The notes: a model not told the origin generated them from the sequence alone. A stretch of DNA of 64,000 bases from Roseibium alexandrii DFL-11 (GCF_000158095.2 NZ_CM011004.1:4648-68647); one strand, 5' to 3'; shown: positions 27,391 to 36,575, numbered from the stretch's first letter. Made by a program: numbers and translations.

Positions 27391-28755
27391 ATGGATCTGA
27401 GCATTACGTTTTTGGGCGGCGTGGGAACGGTCACGGGATCGAAATACCTGCTGGAAACCAACGGGCTCCGCATTCTGGTCGATTGCGGCTTGTTTCAGGG
27501 TTACAAACAATTGCGGTTGCGGAACTGGGCTGCATTGCCCGTGGAACCAGTCTCGATTGATGCTGTCATTCTGACACATGCGCATCTGGATCATTCCGGA
27601 TATGTGCCGCTTCTGATCCGCAATGGTTTCAAAGGTCCGGTCATTTGCACGCAGGGCACAAAGGATCTGTGTGAAATCCTACTGCCTGACAGTGGTTTTC
27701 TTCAGGAAAAGGACGCCGACTTCGCCAACCGGCATGGCTATTCAAAACACCAGCCGGCGCTTCCGCTCTACACCAAAAAAGATGCCGAAAAATCTCTGGA
27801 GAGCTTCCAGACTGTTGCCTTCGACACTCCGCATGATGTGCTCGGCAAGCTGACGGTCTGTTTCAAATGTGCTGGCCATATTCTCGGCGCGGCAATTGTC
27901 GAGGTGTCCATCAAAGGCCGCAAGATCGTGTTTTCTGGTGATCTTGGCCGCTATGGTGACGCGACCATGCTGGACCCGGCTCCGATCCGGGAGGCCGACT
28001 ATCTTCTGGTGGAATCCACCTACGGCAACCGGCTCCACGAGGCCCTGGAACCAGAAGAGATTTTGGCAGAGGCCATATCCACGACAGCACGGCGTGGCGG
28101 TACGGTAATCATTCCAGCCTTTGCTGTCGGCCGGGCACAATCCATTCTCCTGCACATTCATCGGATGAAGAAAGCGCAGCGGATCCCGGACTTGCCGGTA
28201 TTTTTAGACAGTCCAATGGCCATCCGGGCCTCAAATGTCTTTCAGGATCATGTCGGCGTGCACCGCCTCACGGCACAAGAATGTGATTGGGAGAGAAATG
28301 CTGTCCGGTATACGGAGAGTGTGGAACAGTCAAAATCGCTCTCCCAGAACAGAATGCCGAAAGTCATTATCTCGGCCAGCGGAATGGCGACAGGCGGCCG
28401 CGTGCTGCATCATTTGAAACACTATGCGCCAGACCCTCGGAACCTGATCTTGTTCGCGGGATATCAGGCCGGGGGCACTCGAGGAGCTGCGATTTCTGCT
28501 GGTGCCAAAAGCGTCAAAATTCATGGCCATGAGGTTCCAATTCGGGCAAAAGTCAGCAATCTCGACATGCTGTCCGCTCATGCCGATGCAAATGAAATCA
28601 TGCAATGGCTCGGCAATTTTGAGCGGCCACCAACCCTGACCTTTGTGACCCATGGTGAGCCCGATGCTTCCGACCAACTTCGGCACCGGATCGAAAGCGA
28701 ATTGGGATGGCGATGTTCAGTTCCGTATTACCTGGAAACAACCGCCCTGGTATGA
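27391..28755 (+). CDS. MBL-fold beta-CASP ribonuclease
   Basis: The protein is 454 residues. Metallo-beta-lactamase motifs: THAHLDHSG (HxHxDH), AGHILGA and SGDLGRYG. The beta-CASP insert follows (IIPAFAVGRAQSIL; FLDSPMA) and ISASGMATGGRVLHHL plus LSAHAD near the end complete the CPSF73-like active site. Such enzymes process or degrade RNA; cytoplasmic location is expected. AAGGAGG lies seven bases before the ATG, a strong site. It stands alone between the UDP-sugar pair and the GGDEF-EAL gene. Confidence 0.9.
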   Translation: MDLSITFLGGVGTVTGSKYLLETNGLRILVDCGLFQGYKQLRLRNWAALPVEPVSIDAVILTHAHLDHSGYVPLLIRNGFKGPVICTQGTKDLCEILLPDSGFLQEKDADFANRHGYSKHQPALPLYTKKDAEKSLESFQTVAFDTPHDVLGKLTVCFKCAGHILGAAIVEVSIKGRKIVFSGDLGRYGDATMLDPAPIREADYLLVESTYGNRLHEALEPEEILAEAISTTARRGGTVIIPAFAVGRAQSILLHIHRMKKAQRIPDLPVFLDSPMAIRASNVFQDHVGVHRLTAQECDWERNAVRYTESVEQSKSLSQNRMPKVIISASGMATGGRVLHHLKHYAPDPRNLILFAGYQAGGTRGAAISAGAKSVKIHGHEVPIRAKVSNLDMLSAHADANEIMQWLGNFERPPTLTFVTHGEPDASDQLRHRIESELGWRCSVPYYLETTALV

Positions 28756-29039
28756 AAGATAGCACTCGTCTGGGCTCTTGACCGGATGAATGCACCATGT
28801 CGTATGTCATAGGTTAACACGCTAGATGGCACTACACGCCCGATCGGTGCCGGATCGACCGGAGCACGAAACTGCAGTGCAGGTGATAGGTTCATACAGC
28901 GCAATACAACCTAAGCGAAACAAGACCCGTATGAAATTACCTAGGATATTAATAGGTTATTCAAATACCTCGCCCATTGTGATCTAGTATTTCATGGACT
29001 TGATGGCTTCCTAGATCGAAACAGGGATCTATTTGCACA

Positions 29040-31469
29040 ATGCTCGGGTATATCTGGGGATCAACGCAGCGAAAATTTCTCGTCATTATGCTCGCAACGT
29101 TGATTGCCGTGAACGGCCCGCTTTTGCTGTTGTTTTTCGTTGTTACCAAAGACACGCTGGAACGCGAGATGGTTGCGAAACAGCAGGTTCTCGTTGACGT
29201 CAACAGCAAGGTCTTGAGCAAGCTGATTTGGGATTTCGACGACGAAAATCTGAAAAAATGGACAGCAGCCATCGCCACAGAGCCAGACATTTTCAGCATC
29301 GAGGTCCTCGATGATACCGACAACCGGCTCGCGTTTGTTTCAAACGCCGATGACGGCAATCCGGCCTCGCACGAAGGCGGGACATTGTTCTCAAAGGACA
29401 TCATCCACGTCATTGATGGGAATGATTACAACGTCGGCACGCTGAACATCTGGTTCATGTCGGAACGCCTGCGGAGTGCCGCCATCGAACAGGTCGCCTA
29501 CCCCGCCATTTTGTTTGTGGTTTCGACGATTTCTGTCCTTATCGTTGCCCTGCTTGCCAACCGCGTCATGATCAACCGGCCCTTGAGCCGGCTGAATGAA
29601 GCCATCGAGACCACCCATCGGTCGGGAACCCGCAAACGGGTGGATTGGTCATCATCTGACGAGTTCGGCAGCGTCACCGAAGCCTTTAACGAGATGCAGG
29701 ACAGCCTCGACAAGGACGAAGCCAAGCTGTTGAAGGCAAACAAGCGGCTGGCATTTCTGTACCACAACACGCCGGTGATGCTTTACTCCATTGACCATGA
29801 AGACCGGATCCTGAACGTGTCCGATTATTGGTTGAGCGCTACGGGGTACGCGCGGGAGGCCGTCATAGGCCGCAAGCTCAGGGAGTTCCTCCAACCCGAT
29901 TGCACAGAGGAATATCTCGACAGCCGCAAGCGCCTGTTCTCAGCGGAGCACATGTCTTTCGAAATCACCTCGGTTTTCATCAGGGCCGACGGATCGCCGC
30001 TGGATGTTCTGATCACCGAAATCAGGGATTTCGACAAGAGTTCGACCGGCCGGCAATCGCTCTCCGTCATGGCTGACATCTGTCAACTGAAAGCCGCAGA
30101 GGCAAAGATCCTCCATCAAGCGCGAACGGATTTCCTGACCGGACTGCTGAACAGGCACGGTTTCACGCACCGGATGAACGAGGCGATCGACGCAGCCGAT
30201 GCGGACCATGAAATCGCCGTGCTCTTCTTTGATCTCGACAACTTCAAATGGGTCAATGACAATCTCGGACACTTTGCCGGCGACCAGGTCCTGAAGCTGG
30301 TCACACAAAGAGTATCCAAGCTCTTGAAAACCGATGATTGTTTCGGCCGTTTTGGCGGCGATGAGTTCGCCATCTTGCTGTCCGGTGGCGATGTCCGCGC
30401 GCGCGCTGTCGATCTGGCAACACGCATCAACCAAGTCCTGAAGCAACCGATCAGCCTTTCCGGAAGGCAGCTGCAAATTTCTGCCAGCATCGGGATTTCC
30501 TATTATCCGGAAAATGCGGACACGGCGGATGACCTGCTGCAGACCTCCGATGTCGCCATGTACCGCCAAAAGGGCAGCGGACGGAACGGACACTGCGTCT
30601 TCGATGTCCAATTCGGCCAGGAAGCCGCACGCCAATTGGAGGTCAAGGAGCTCATTTCCGAGGCTCTGAAACATGATTGGTTTGAGCTTTACTACCAGCC
30701 CATCGTTCATCTCAACGAGCGGAGCATCGTCGGGTTCGAAGGCCTTTTGCGGCTCGTGCACCCGGACATGGGCATCTTGCCGCCACGGGAGTACATCACG
30801 GTTGCCGAACAGACCGGCAGCATTCTGGAAATCGGCGACCGGGTCTTGCGGCTCGGCATGCGGGCGCTCAAAGAGCTTGAGCAGCAACCTGATTGGCAGG
30901 ACGCCTATGTGACGCTCAACCTGTCAGCGGCCCAGTTCAGACGGGAACTGCCGGACACTTTGGCCAGGTACCTTGCGCAACATGATCTGGTGGGCGACCG
31001 GCTGGTACTCGAAATCACCGAAACAACCTTAATGCAGAACAGTGCCGATCTAGACGGACTGATCGAGGATATCCGGAAACTCGGATGTGCCCTGGCACTC
31101 GATGATTTTGGGACCGGCTTTTCATCGCTCAGCTACATGAACCGCCTGCACGTTGATACGGTCAAGATCGACCGGTCGTTTGTTCAAGGACTTGGAGATA
31201 CCTCCAACAAAGATGCGTCCGGCAAGACCGCGCCACTTGTTGAAGCCATTGTCGGCCTGTCGGAGAAGCTGGATCTAACCGTGATTGCAGAGGGCATCGA
31301 AACCGAAGAACAACTTGGCAGCTTGACACAACGGAATGTAAGGTTTGGTCAGGGTTTCCTCTTCGGAGAGGCCAAACCGCTTGATGTTTGGCTCAACGGG
31401 CCATTGAAAAGCCGGTCAAGCAGATACGCCTTGCCGGACCTGAAAGAGTTGGAAGCCCGGCCGTACTGA
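29040..31469 (+). CDS. Membrane HAMP-PAS-GGDEF-EAL protein
   Basis: The protein is 809 residues. A transmembrane helix at ~12-36 and another at ~155-177 enclose a periplasmic sensor region; HAMP (~178-230), PAS (~235-350), GGDEF (~365-520; FGGDEFAILL intact) and EAL (~540-790; EGLLRLVHP for EALxR, NLSAAQF, DDFGTGFSSL, KIDRSFV, AEGIETEE) follow. Both active sites look usable, though the A in EAL is G. The gene is 28 bases from a periplasmic binding-protein gene on the same strand, suggesting the binding protein feeds its sensor domain, as NspS does for MbaA in Vibrio cholerae (analogy). Confidence 0.92.
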   Translation: MLGYIWGSTQRKFLVIMLATLIAVNGPLLLLFFVVTKDTLEREMVAKQQVLVDVNSKVLSKLIWDFDDENLKKWTAAIATEPDIFSIEVLDDTDNRLAFVSNADDGNPASHEGGTLFSKDIIHVIDGNDYNVGTLNIWFMSERLRSAAIEQVAYPAILFVVSTISVLIVALLANRVMINRPLSRLNEAIETTHRSGTRKRVDWSSSDEFGSVTEAFNEMQDSLDKDEAKLLKANKRLAFLYHNTPVMLYSIDHEDRILNVSDYWLSATGYAREAVIGRKLREFLQPDCTEEYLDSRKRLFSAEHMSFEITSVFIRADGSPLDVLITEIRDFDKSSTGRQSLSVMADICQLKAAEAKILHQARTDFLTGLLNRHGFTHRMNEAIDAADADHEIAVLFFDLDNFKWVNDNLGHFAGDQVLKLVTQRVSKLLKTDDCFGRFGGDEFAILLSGGDVRARAVDLATRINQVLKQPISLSGRQLQISASIGISYYPENADTADDLLQTSDVAMYRQKGSGRNGHCVFDVQFGQEAARQLEVKELISEALKHDWFELYYQPIVHLNERSIVGFEGLLRLVHPDMGILPPREYITVAEQTGSILEIGDRVLRLGMRALKELEQQPDWQDAYVTLNLSAAQFRRELPDTLARYLAQHDLVGDRLVLEITETTLMQNSADLDGLIEDIRKLGCALALDDFGTGFSSLSYMNRLHVDTVKIDRSFVQGLGDTSNKDASGKTAPLVEAIVGLSEKLDLTVIAEGIETEEQLGSLTQRNVRFGQGFLFGEAKPLDVWLNGPLKSRSSRYALPDLKELEARPY

Positions 31470-31497
31470 AAACCGTGTCACCGACAAGGGGCAACAG

Positions 31498-32274
31498 ATG
31501 AAGGCAGTGACAAGACGGACCGTTCTGGCAGGCATGGCTGTGTTGGCGCCCCTGCCATCGCTCCGCTTGTCCCGGGCAAGTTCCGACCTTGGTGGTCTCA
31601 AGGTGATGACGGAAGAGTACCCCCCCTACAATTATCAAGTGGGGGGCGAGCTGATGGGGCTCAGCGTTGAGATCATGGAAGAAATCTTCAATCGGACTGC
31701 CTCCGGTCACAGCCGATCCGACATCTCGCTCCTGCCATGGGCGCGCGGCTACAACCTCACCCTCCAGCGGTCCGGGCATGCGCTCTTCTCGACGACCCGC
31801 ACACCGGACCGTGAAAGCCTGTTCAAATGGGTCGGGCCCTTTGTTCCGACAGTCGTGGGGCTGATTGCCAAAAAGAGCAGAAACCTGAAGATCCAAACAG
31901 TTCAGGACTTGGCGGACCTGCGAATTGGGGTGGTCAAGGACGATATAGGACAGTTGCTCTTGCAGGCAAACGGCGTTCCGGATGACCGGATCGAAGCGGT
32001 GCTGTCAAACGATCAGAATTTCCGCAAGCTCATTGCCGGCCGTGTGGATGCCATCTCCTATGAAACCAGAGTGACCCGGTGGGCGCTGCAAACGCGTGAT
32101 GTCGCCCTGGATGAGTATGAAACTGTCTATGAACTGGACCGCGGTGAACTCTATCTCGTTCTTCACCACAAGACGCCCGATGACCTCGTCGATCTCCTGC
32201 AATCGGTGTTCGACACCATGGTCGACGACGGCACCCATGCCCAGATCCTGCAGCGCTACGGGATCGAGTCTTAA
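31498..32274 (+). CDS. Periplasmic solute-binding protein (SBP_bac_3 family)
   Basis: The protein is 258 residues with a twin-Arg-like signal (VTRRTVLAGMAVLAPL), then a type II periplasmic binding fold: LKVMTEEYPPYNYQVGGELM, LPWARGYNLTLQ, LFSTTRTPDRE and a second lobe with LRIGVVKDDIG. No ABC permease or ATPase is nearby, so a sensing role is more likely than transport. It is co-transcribed with the upstream GGDEF-EAL gene. An amino acid-like or amine ligand is plausible for the family, but the ligand is unknown. Start ATG 31498 has AAGGGG upstream. Confidence 0.83.
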   Translation: MKAVTRRTVLAGMAVLAPLPSLRLSRASSDLGGLKVMTEEYPPYNYQVGGELMGLSVEIMEEIFNRTASGHSRSDISLLPWARGYNLTLQRSGHALFSTTRTPDRESLFKWVGPFVPTVVGLIAKKSRNLKIQTVQDLADLRIGVVKDDIGQLLLQANGVPDDRIEAVLSNDQNFRKLIAGRVDAISYETRVTRWALQTRDVALDEYETVYELDRGELYLVLHHKTPDDLVDLLQSVFDTMVDDGTHAQILQRYGIES

Positions 32275-32309
32275 GGACGCAAGGCACCTACTAGCGAATA
32301 ACCACTCCC

Positions 32310-32369
32310 CGGTAATTACATATGCGAGAGCGCTCCGGCCAAGTAATTTATCAGCTGGCGTAATTACCG
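32310..32369. repeat. Spaced inverted repeat CGGTAATTAC...GTAATTACCG
   Basis: A perfect 10-bp inverted repeat (32310-32319 and 32360-32369) is separated by 40 bases. It lies between the binding-protein gene and the acyltransferase gene, 64-123 bp upstream of the latter. It could be an operator looped by a regulator, or a scar of an inserted element. Confidence 0.4.
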
Positions 32370-32432
32370 TGGATTTGAAGTTGTCCAGTACACCCGTCAA
32401 CACAAGCCAGAACTTCATAGGAAGCTGACACC

Positions 32433-33503
32433 GTGCAATCTTCTACAGGCAAGTATTTTGTTGGGCTGGACCACGTTCGTGCCGTTGCTGCTTTCATGGT
32501 TTTCACTTGGCATTTTAACCACGTCAACGATGGCCACCTTGCCCCCGCACCAATATTTCCACTGTCGATTTTCACGGAGGGCCATGTTGGGGTTGCTCTC
32601 TTCATGACCCTTAGCGGCTACCTTTTCGCCAAACTAATCGGTCATAATCAGATTTATGCCTTACGGTTTCTGACTAACCGAATTATTCGGCTTTTCCCGC
32701 TGCTGTTCGTTGCCTTCGCATTGACGTTTTTTCTGCAAATCATGCCAAGTGGTCAATCAATTGGAACCTACCTTCAAATCCTACTGCGCGGCTTCGTGAC
32801 GCCAGAATGGCCGAATGGGGGCTGGTCAATTACGGTAGAGCTTCATTTTTATTTAATGCTACCGCTCCTGCTTATGATTAGAACTCGTAACCCAATCGGT
32901 CTCCTCGTGGTAATCGCTCTTTCGATTACACTGCGAGCAGCACTTTGGGTCGTCAAAGGCGAAGTACAATCGCTCGCCTACTGGACGCTAGTGGGATGCA
33001 TAGATCAATTTATTTTCGGAATGCTGGCTTTTTATTTCAGTCACCGACTGCGGAGGCGGCACTTTCTCGCGGTTGGCACCGGGCTTACTCTGCTCGTTTT
33101 CATGTACCTGTTTGATGTTTGGGGTGGTTTCTACATGAACGAAACATACCCGACACCAAGCCCTGTCTGGATTGTTGCTCCAACGATCTCAGGTCTCTGC
33201 TTTGCGACTTTGATCGCTTGGTATGACACGTCCTTCCGCTTCGAAAGTCATTTCTTCTCCAAAGCGCTCGCACTCGTCGGCACTTGTTCCTATTCTATCT
33301 ACCTATTGCATTTTTTCGTTGTGTTCGATCTCGCCCAATTCGTTCAGAAGCATGTCGTTGACCTGACGCATACACCGACTATGGTCCTCGCCTCGGCGAT
33401 CTGCTTTGTCGGTTTTGTACCTGTCGCTTGGGCGAGCTATCGTTTTTTTGAACGCCCTCCAATGCGTTTCAGGCAGCCGTACATCCAACACGGCCAGACT
33501 TAA
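32433..33503 (+). CDS. Acyltransferase 3 family membrane protein
   Basis: The protein is 356 residues with about ten hydrophobic segments. It has the family hallmarks: GLDHVRAVAAFMVFTWHFNH near the N-terminus (the conserved His), GHVGVALFMTLSGYLFAKL, and a middle FLTNRIIRLFPLL. Such proteins (OafA/NodX-like) transfer acetyl or other acyl groups to sugars of surface polysaccharides. Start is GTG 32433 after AGGAAG. The GC content is visibly lower than in neighbouring genes, suggesting separate acquisition. It converges with hepT. Confidence 0.86.
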   Translation: MQSSTGKYFVGLDHVRAVAAFMVFTWHFNHVNDGHLAPAPIFPLSIFTEGHVGVALFMTLSGYLFAKLIGHNQIYALRFLTNRIIRLFPLLFVAFALTFFLQIMPSGQSIGTYLQILLRGFVTPEWPNGGWSITVELHFYLMLPLLLMIRTRNPIGLLVVIALSITLRAALWVVKGEVQSLAYWTLVGCIDQFIFGMLAFYFSHRLRRRHFLAVGTGLTLLVFMYLFDVWGGFYMNETYPTPSPVWIVAPTISGLCFATLIAWYDTSFRFESHFFSKALALVGTCSYSIYLLHFFVVFDLAQFVQKHVVDLTHTPTMVLASAICFVGFVPVAWASYRFFERPPMRFRQPYIQHGQT

Positions 33504-33551
33504 AACTTCTATCGGCGCATAGTCTAATCAGGACGGCTTGAACGTGGTTGT

Positions 33552-33899
33552 TTATTGATCCAGCTCTTCATTCACCACTTCCAGAAGAATTTGCAGCTCG
33601 CCGCTTTCGATCGTTGCCCAGATGATGTCTGCGTCGACGCGGAAGTACTCATGGGCAATGTGATCGCGCATTCCGGCAATCAGCCGCCAGGGAATGTCCG
33701 TATGGCGGGTTGTGACTTCCGGTGGCAATGCCTTCACAGCCTCGCCGATTTCCTGAAGGCAGGCCGTCACCGCACGGAACGTCTTGCGGTCTTCAAGCGG
33801 CGTTTTCAGGAACGCGGCCTGATCCAGATCAGCAACGAAAGTGCGAATGTCTAAAATGGCGCGCTGGATGTCTTCCAGCCGGTGGCGGGGTTCACGCAT
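33552..33899 (-). CDS. hepT: HepT-like ribonuclease toxin (DUF86)
   Basis: The protein is 115 residues and all helical. The HepT active-site motif RxxxxHxY is present as RDHIAHEYF near residue 78. LQEIGEAVKAL and WRLIAGMRDHI match DUF86/HepT. The gene follows the nucleotidyltransferase antitoxin gene with a 6-base gap. In the MntA-HepT (type VII) system the MNT protein AMPylates HepT at the Tyr of this motif. Plasmid maintenance is the likely role here. Confidence 0.85.
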   Translation of the reverse strand: MREPRHRLEDIQRAILDIRTFVADLDQAAFLKTPLEDRKTFRAVTACLQEIGEAVKALPPEVTTRHTDIPWRLIAGMRDHIAHEYFRVDADIIWATIESGELQILLEVVNEELDQ

Positions 33900-33905
33900 G
33901 GCGCT

Positions 33906-34391
33906 TCAGAAGATCCGGAGTTCGTCGTTTGCAGCCGCCTCGGCCACATGCGGAGCGAGACGGGCGCGCGGTGCCAGATCCACCCGGCCAGGCATCTCGA
34001 GCGCTACCTCCAGAACTTCTCGAAGCCGGGCCAGATCGAACAGGGACAATTGCGCGCCCTCCTTCGGCTCATAACTCAAGTCGATATCGCTTCCGGCCTG
34101 GGCCTCGCCGCGAGCCAACGAACCGAAGAGATAAAGATGGCCGATCCCCTGCCCTTCCAGATCCCCGCGAACGCCCCTCAAACGGGCAATGACATCGGTC
34201 GCCGCCAACGGACCGGCTGATTGGTCATCCACATAGTTTTGGACGATCTGCTGAAGCAAATCCTGCACCTTCGCCCCGCGCTCCGCGGCCAGCGCCTTGA
34301 ACCGGTTTTTCAGTGGCACCGGTACCCTGGCGGACAAAAACGCGGTTTCGGCATTGTCGGAGACAAGCTTGGAGGTATTTTGCACTGACAT
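33906..34391 (-). CDS. mntA: MntA-like nucleotidyltransferase antitoxin with N-terminal ribbon-helix-like extension
   Basis: The protein is about 161 residues. The C-terminal half is a minimal nucleotidyltransferase: YLFGSLARGEAQAGSDIDLS, the GSx10DxD motif with both metal Asp. The N-terminal ~75 residues are unlike ordinary MntA: ARVPVPLKNRFKALAAERGA followed by VQDLLQQIVQNYVDDQ looks like a ribbon-helix-helix DNA-binding domain. So this antitoxin may also autoregulate its operon. ATG 34391 is chosen; a GTG at 34400 is also possible. An inverted repeat just upstream could be its operator. Confidence 0.82.
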   Translation of the reverse strand: MSVQNTSKLVSDNAETAFLSARVPVPLKNRFKALAAERGAKVQDLLQQIVQNYVDDQSAGPLAATDVIARLRGVRGDLEGQGIGHLYLFGSLARGEAQAGSDIDLSYEPKEGAQLSLFDLARLREVLEVALEMPGRVDLAPRARLAPHVAEAAANDELRIF

Positions 34392-34396
34392 GGAAC

Positions 34397-34444
34397 CCAC
34401 CGTACGTTATTTTGTGCACAAATGCACATTATCACGTTTGGTGG
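34397..34444. promoter_or_regulatory. Candidate operator upstream of mntA
   Basis: CCACCGTACGT (34397-34407) and ACGTTTGGTGG (34434-34444) form an imperfect inverted repeat with 9 of 11 matches. A palindrome TTGTGCACAA lies between them at 34412-34421. The position, just upstream of a gene whose product has a ribbon-helix-like domain, suggests autoregulation. Confidence 0.4.
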
Positions 34445-34467
34445 CTCTTCTTCAATGCTGTTTCAAA

Positions 34468-34483
34468 GTTGACAGCTGTCAAC
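34468..34483. promoter_or_regulatory. parS-like palindrome, copy 1
   Basis: GTTGACAGCTGTCAAC is a perfect 16-bp palindrome, here extended by one more pair (A/T). It is identical to copies at 35113, 36726 and 37977. Four copies confined to the repABC region make it the likely RepB centromere site. Confidence 0.75.
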
Positions 34484-34699
34484 TGGCTTCTGCGCTCCTG
34501 GAATACAGCCGGTCTGATTGCCTTTTCATCGGCGATCCATTCTCAAGCATGAACCAAAACCGGCGATAACCCTTCCCCGGCTATGATCCGTCGGTTCCCG
34601 CACAAACGTTCAAGACAGGTCCGGATGGATTGAAGTACCGTGGGCGCGTTGAAGACAGAAAGCCCCTGCCCCTCTTGGCAGTTCACAGGACGGACCGAT

Positions 34700-35056
34700 A
34701 TGAAACCCATCAATCTCTCCGACAAGCTCTCAATGTTTGCCACTCATTGGGATCCCCATGTGGTCGCCGATTACAACACCAACGACGTGATGGTGGTGAA
34801 GTTCAAGGGGGAGTTTCCCTTTCACAAGCATGAAGACACCGATGACTTCTTCCTTGTCCTTGAGGGCGAGATGATCATGGACATTGAAGGCGAGGACCCG
34901 CATGTGGTCAAAGCCGGGGAGCTCTTCATTGTGCCGAAAGGCGTTGTCCATCGGCCGCGTGCAGAAGAAGAAACCAAGGTCTTGCTCATAGAGCCCAAGG
35001 GTGTTCCGAACACCGGCGATTCCGGTATCAAACCGGCGACCAAACCCCGAATCTGA
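34700..35056 (+). CDS. Single-domain cupin protein
   Basis: The protein is about 118 residues. FPFHKHEDTDDFFLVLEGEM is cupin motif 1 (HxH...E...G) and PKGVVHRPRAEEE motif 2 with the last His. Metal ligands are complete. The function is not predictable: small cupins include isomerases, dioxygenases and binding proteins. Start ATG 34700 is preceded by GGACGG. It lies between two parS-like sites, next to the end of repC. Confidence 0.8.
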   Translation: MKPINLSDKLSMFATHWDPHVVADYNTNDVMVVKFKGEFPFHKHEDTDDFFLVLEGEMIMDIEGEDPHVVKAGELFIVPKGVVHRPRAEEETKVLLIEPKGVPNTGDSGIKPATKPRI

Positions 35057-35112
35057 TCTTCTGGACAAACCGCAACACCTTTTCAGCCAAAGCCGCCAGA
35101 ACGCGCTCGTTT

Positions 35113-35128
35113 GTTGACAGCTGTCAAC
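35113..35128. promoter_or_regulatory. parS-like palindrome, copy 2
   Basis: GTTGACAGCTGTCAAC lies 24 bases beyond the repC stop codon and is identical to the other three copies. Confidence 0.78.
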
Positions 35129-35151
35129 GCTCCCTTGGCAGCCCCCTGCCC

Positions 35152-36513
35152 TCACCGGTTCAAAAGAGAGTCGAGCATTGGCCGGAGCCGGAATTTCCCG
35201 GCTTCGGCCTTCTCGCTCAAAACCCGTAAGTATCCGCCAGCGGATTTGATCTCCTCCGCCCGCTCGACCAAATAGGCCATCGTGACAATGGCCCCGGCTG
35301 GCCCCATATGCTGTTGCGCCCGCAGCCAGGCATCTTTCGAAATCCCGAGCATCGGCCGGATCAGCTCTGCCGCTTTGCGGGCATCAGACCAGTTGCCCAG
35401 GCCTTCCAGCGCATAATCGGCAAACGACGGACACGCCCGTTTCAGATCTCCGAGGGAGACTTGTTCCGGATCCCCCTTGGCGCTTCCCCGGATTTCATGC
35501 GCTTCGGTATCCTGTTGGTAACCCTGCCCGGCTTCCGATCCACTATGATGAAGGTCTTGCCGTTGCCCGACATCAGATGGGCGACCGCCCGCTTCTTTAT
35601 TATCTGAGCAATATTCAAATGAGTCGTCTTTGTTTGAATTTTGAATATGGCGCTCATTACGAGCGTCGTTGCCGCTCATTTTTTTGTCTGATTGCGAGAT
35701 ATCCCCGGTTTGTGCAGACGCTTCTTCGCAGTCTCTTTCCCGCAACCCGACTTCGTCCATACCAGCCAGGAAGGCGCTTTCCACGCGAGCACGTAAGCGC
35801 ACCAAAGCGTCACAGCGCTGCTTGTGGTCGTCGAGAGCGCCATTGCGCGCAACGCGGCCGGAAAGCGCTTTGAGCTCTTCGGTGAAGCCTAGCCAAAGTG
35901 CCGGGTTACGAGAGCCCTGCCCGTCCTCGAATGCTGCCTCGATCATCTTTGAAATGTCCCGGAGGTGCAGTGTGATCTCCGCCCTGACCCTTCGGACTTC
36001 TGCAGCATGCGCCCGTGCCGCCTCGGCCTGCTCGAAGACCTCAGGGGCCATCAGAGCCGCCGGAGCCAGATTGAAACCAAAGGCATCACGCACCTCACCG
36101 CCCGGCCCTTTGCGGGCGAAACGCTTGCCATTCGCGCTGTCCTTGCGCAGCAGAAGACCCGTTTTCACCAGCGTTGCGATATGCCGGCGCAGGGTCGGCG
36201 CGGACATTCCCCGGGTGCGCAAGGAAAGTTCGCCATTCGATGGAAAGACAATGATGTCTTCAGAGCCGTCCAGCTCCTTTTCAGGATGAAAGCTCAGGAG
36301 CGCTTCCAGAACCGCGATCGCCCGATCGGACAAGGCATAGACGTCCCGTGCTTCAGTCAGGGCACGCAGGAACTGCCACTTGTCCGTTTTGCCGGTCCGG
36401 TTGCCGGAGGACTTGAGAGCTGCTCGATCAGCCTCAAGCTTCTCATGTGCCTTGAATAAGGCACTAGAAAAGGGTCCGCCGCCGAAAGGCGTCGTTGCAA
36501 TACGATCCGTCAT
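35152..36513 (-). CDS. repC: Plasmid replication initiator RepC
   Basis: The protein is about 453 residues. The N-terminal RITTPFGG-like segment (RIATTPFGGGPFS), KWQFLRALTEARDVYALSDR and the winged-helix part LSLRTRGMSAPTLRRHIATL match RepC of repABC replicons, as does a variable Gln/Asp/Ser-rich hinge near residues 280-360 and a C-terminal AVITMAYLVERAE-type helix. RepC binds an origin usually located within its own gene, so the origin is probably here. ATG 36513 has AAGG eight bases upstream; ATG 36519 is an alternative. Expression is expected to be held down by the antisense RNA at 36606-36660. Confidence 0.92.
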   Translation of the reverse strand: MTDRIATTPFGGGPFSSALFKAHEKLEADRAALKSSGNRTGKTDKWQFLRALTEARDVYALSDRAIAVLEALLSFHPEKELDGSEDIIVFPSNGELSLRTRGMSAPTLRRHIATLVKTGLLLRKDSANGKRFARKGPGGEVRDAFGFNLAPAALMAPEVFEQAEAARAHAAEVRRVRAEITLHLRDISKMIEAAFEDGQGSRNPALWLGFTEELKALSGRVARNGALDDHKQRCDALVRLRARVESAFLAGMDEVGLRERDCEEASAQTGDISQSDKKMSGNDARNERHIQNSNKDDSFEYCSDNKEAGGRPSDVGQRQDLHHSGSEAGQGYQQDTEAHEIRGSAKGDPEQVSLGDLKRACPSFADYALEGLGNWSDARKAAELIRPMLGISKDAWLRAQQHMGPAGAIVTMAYLVERAEEIKSAGGYLRVLSEKAEAGKFRLRPMLDSLLNR

Positions 36514-36575
36514 GTGCATCACCTTCAAAAAGGCAATGAAAAGGCGTTCCCGGCCGCAAAACAGGGGCTCACGTC

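Larger units (their letters stand above)
34392..34699. other. Intergenic region between mntA and the cupin gene
   Basis: No gene is seen. The 308 bases hold the candidate mntA operator, a parS-like palindrome and the promoter regions of two divergent genes. Confidence 0.45.
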
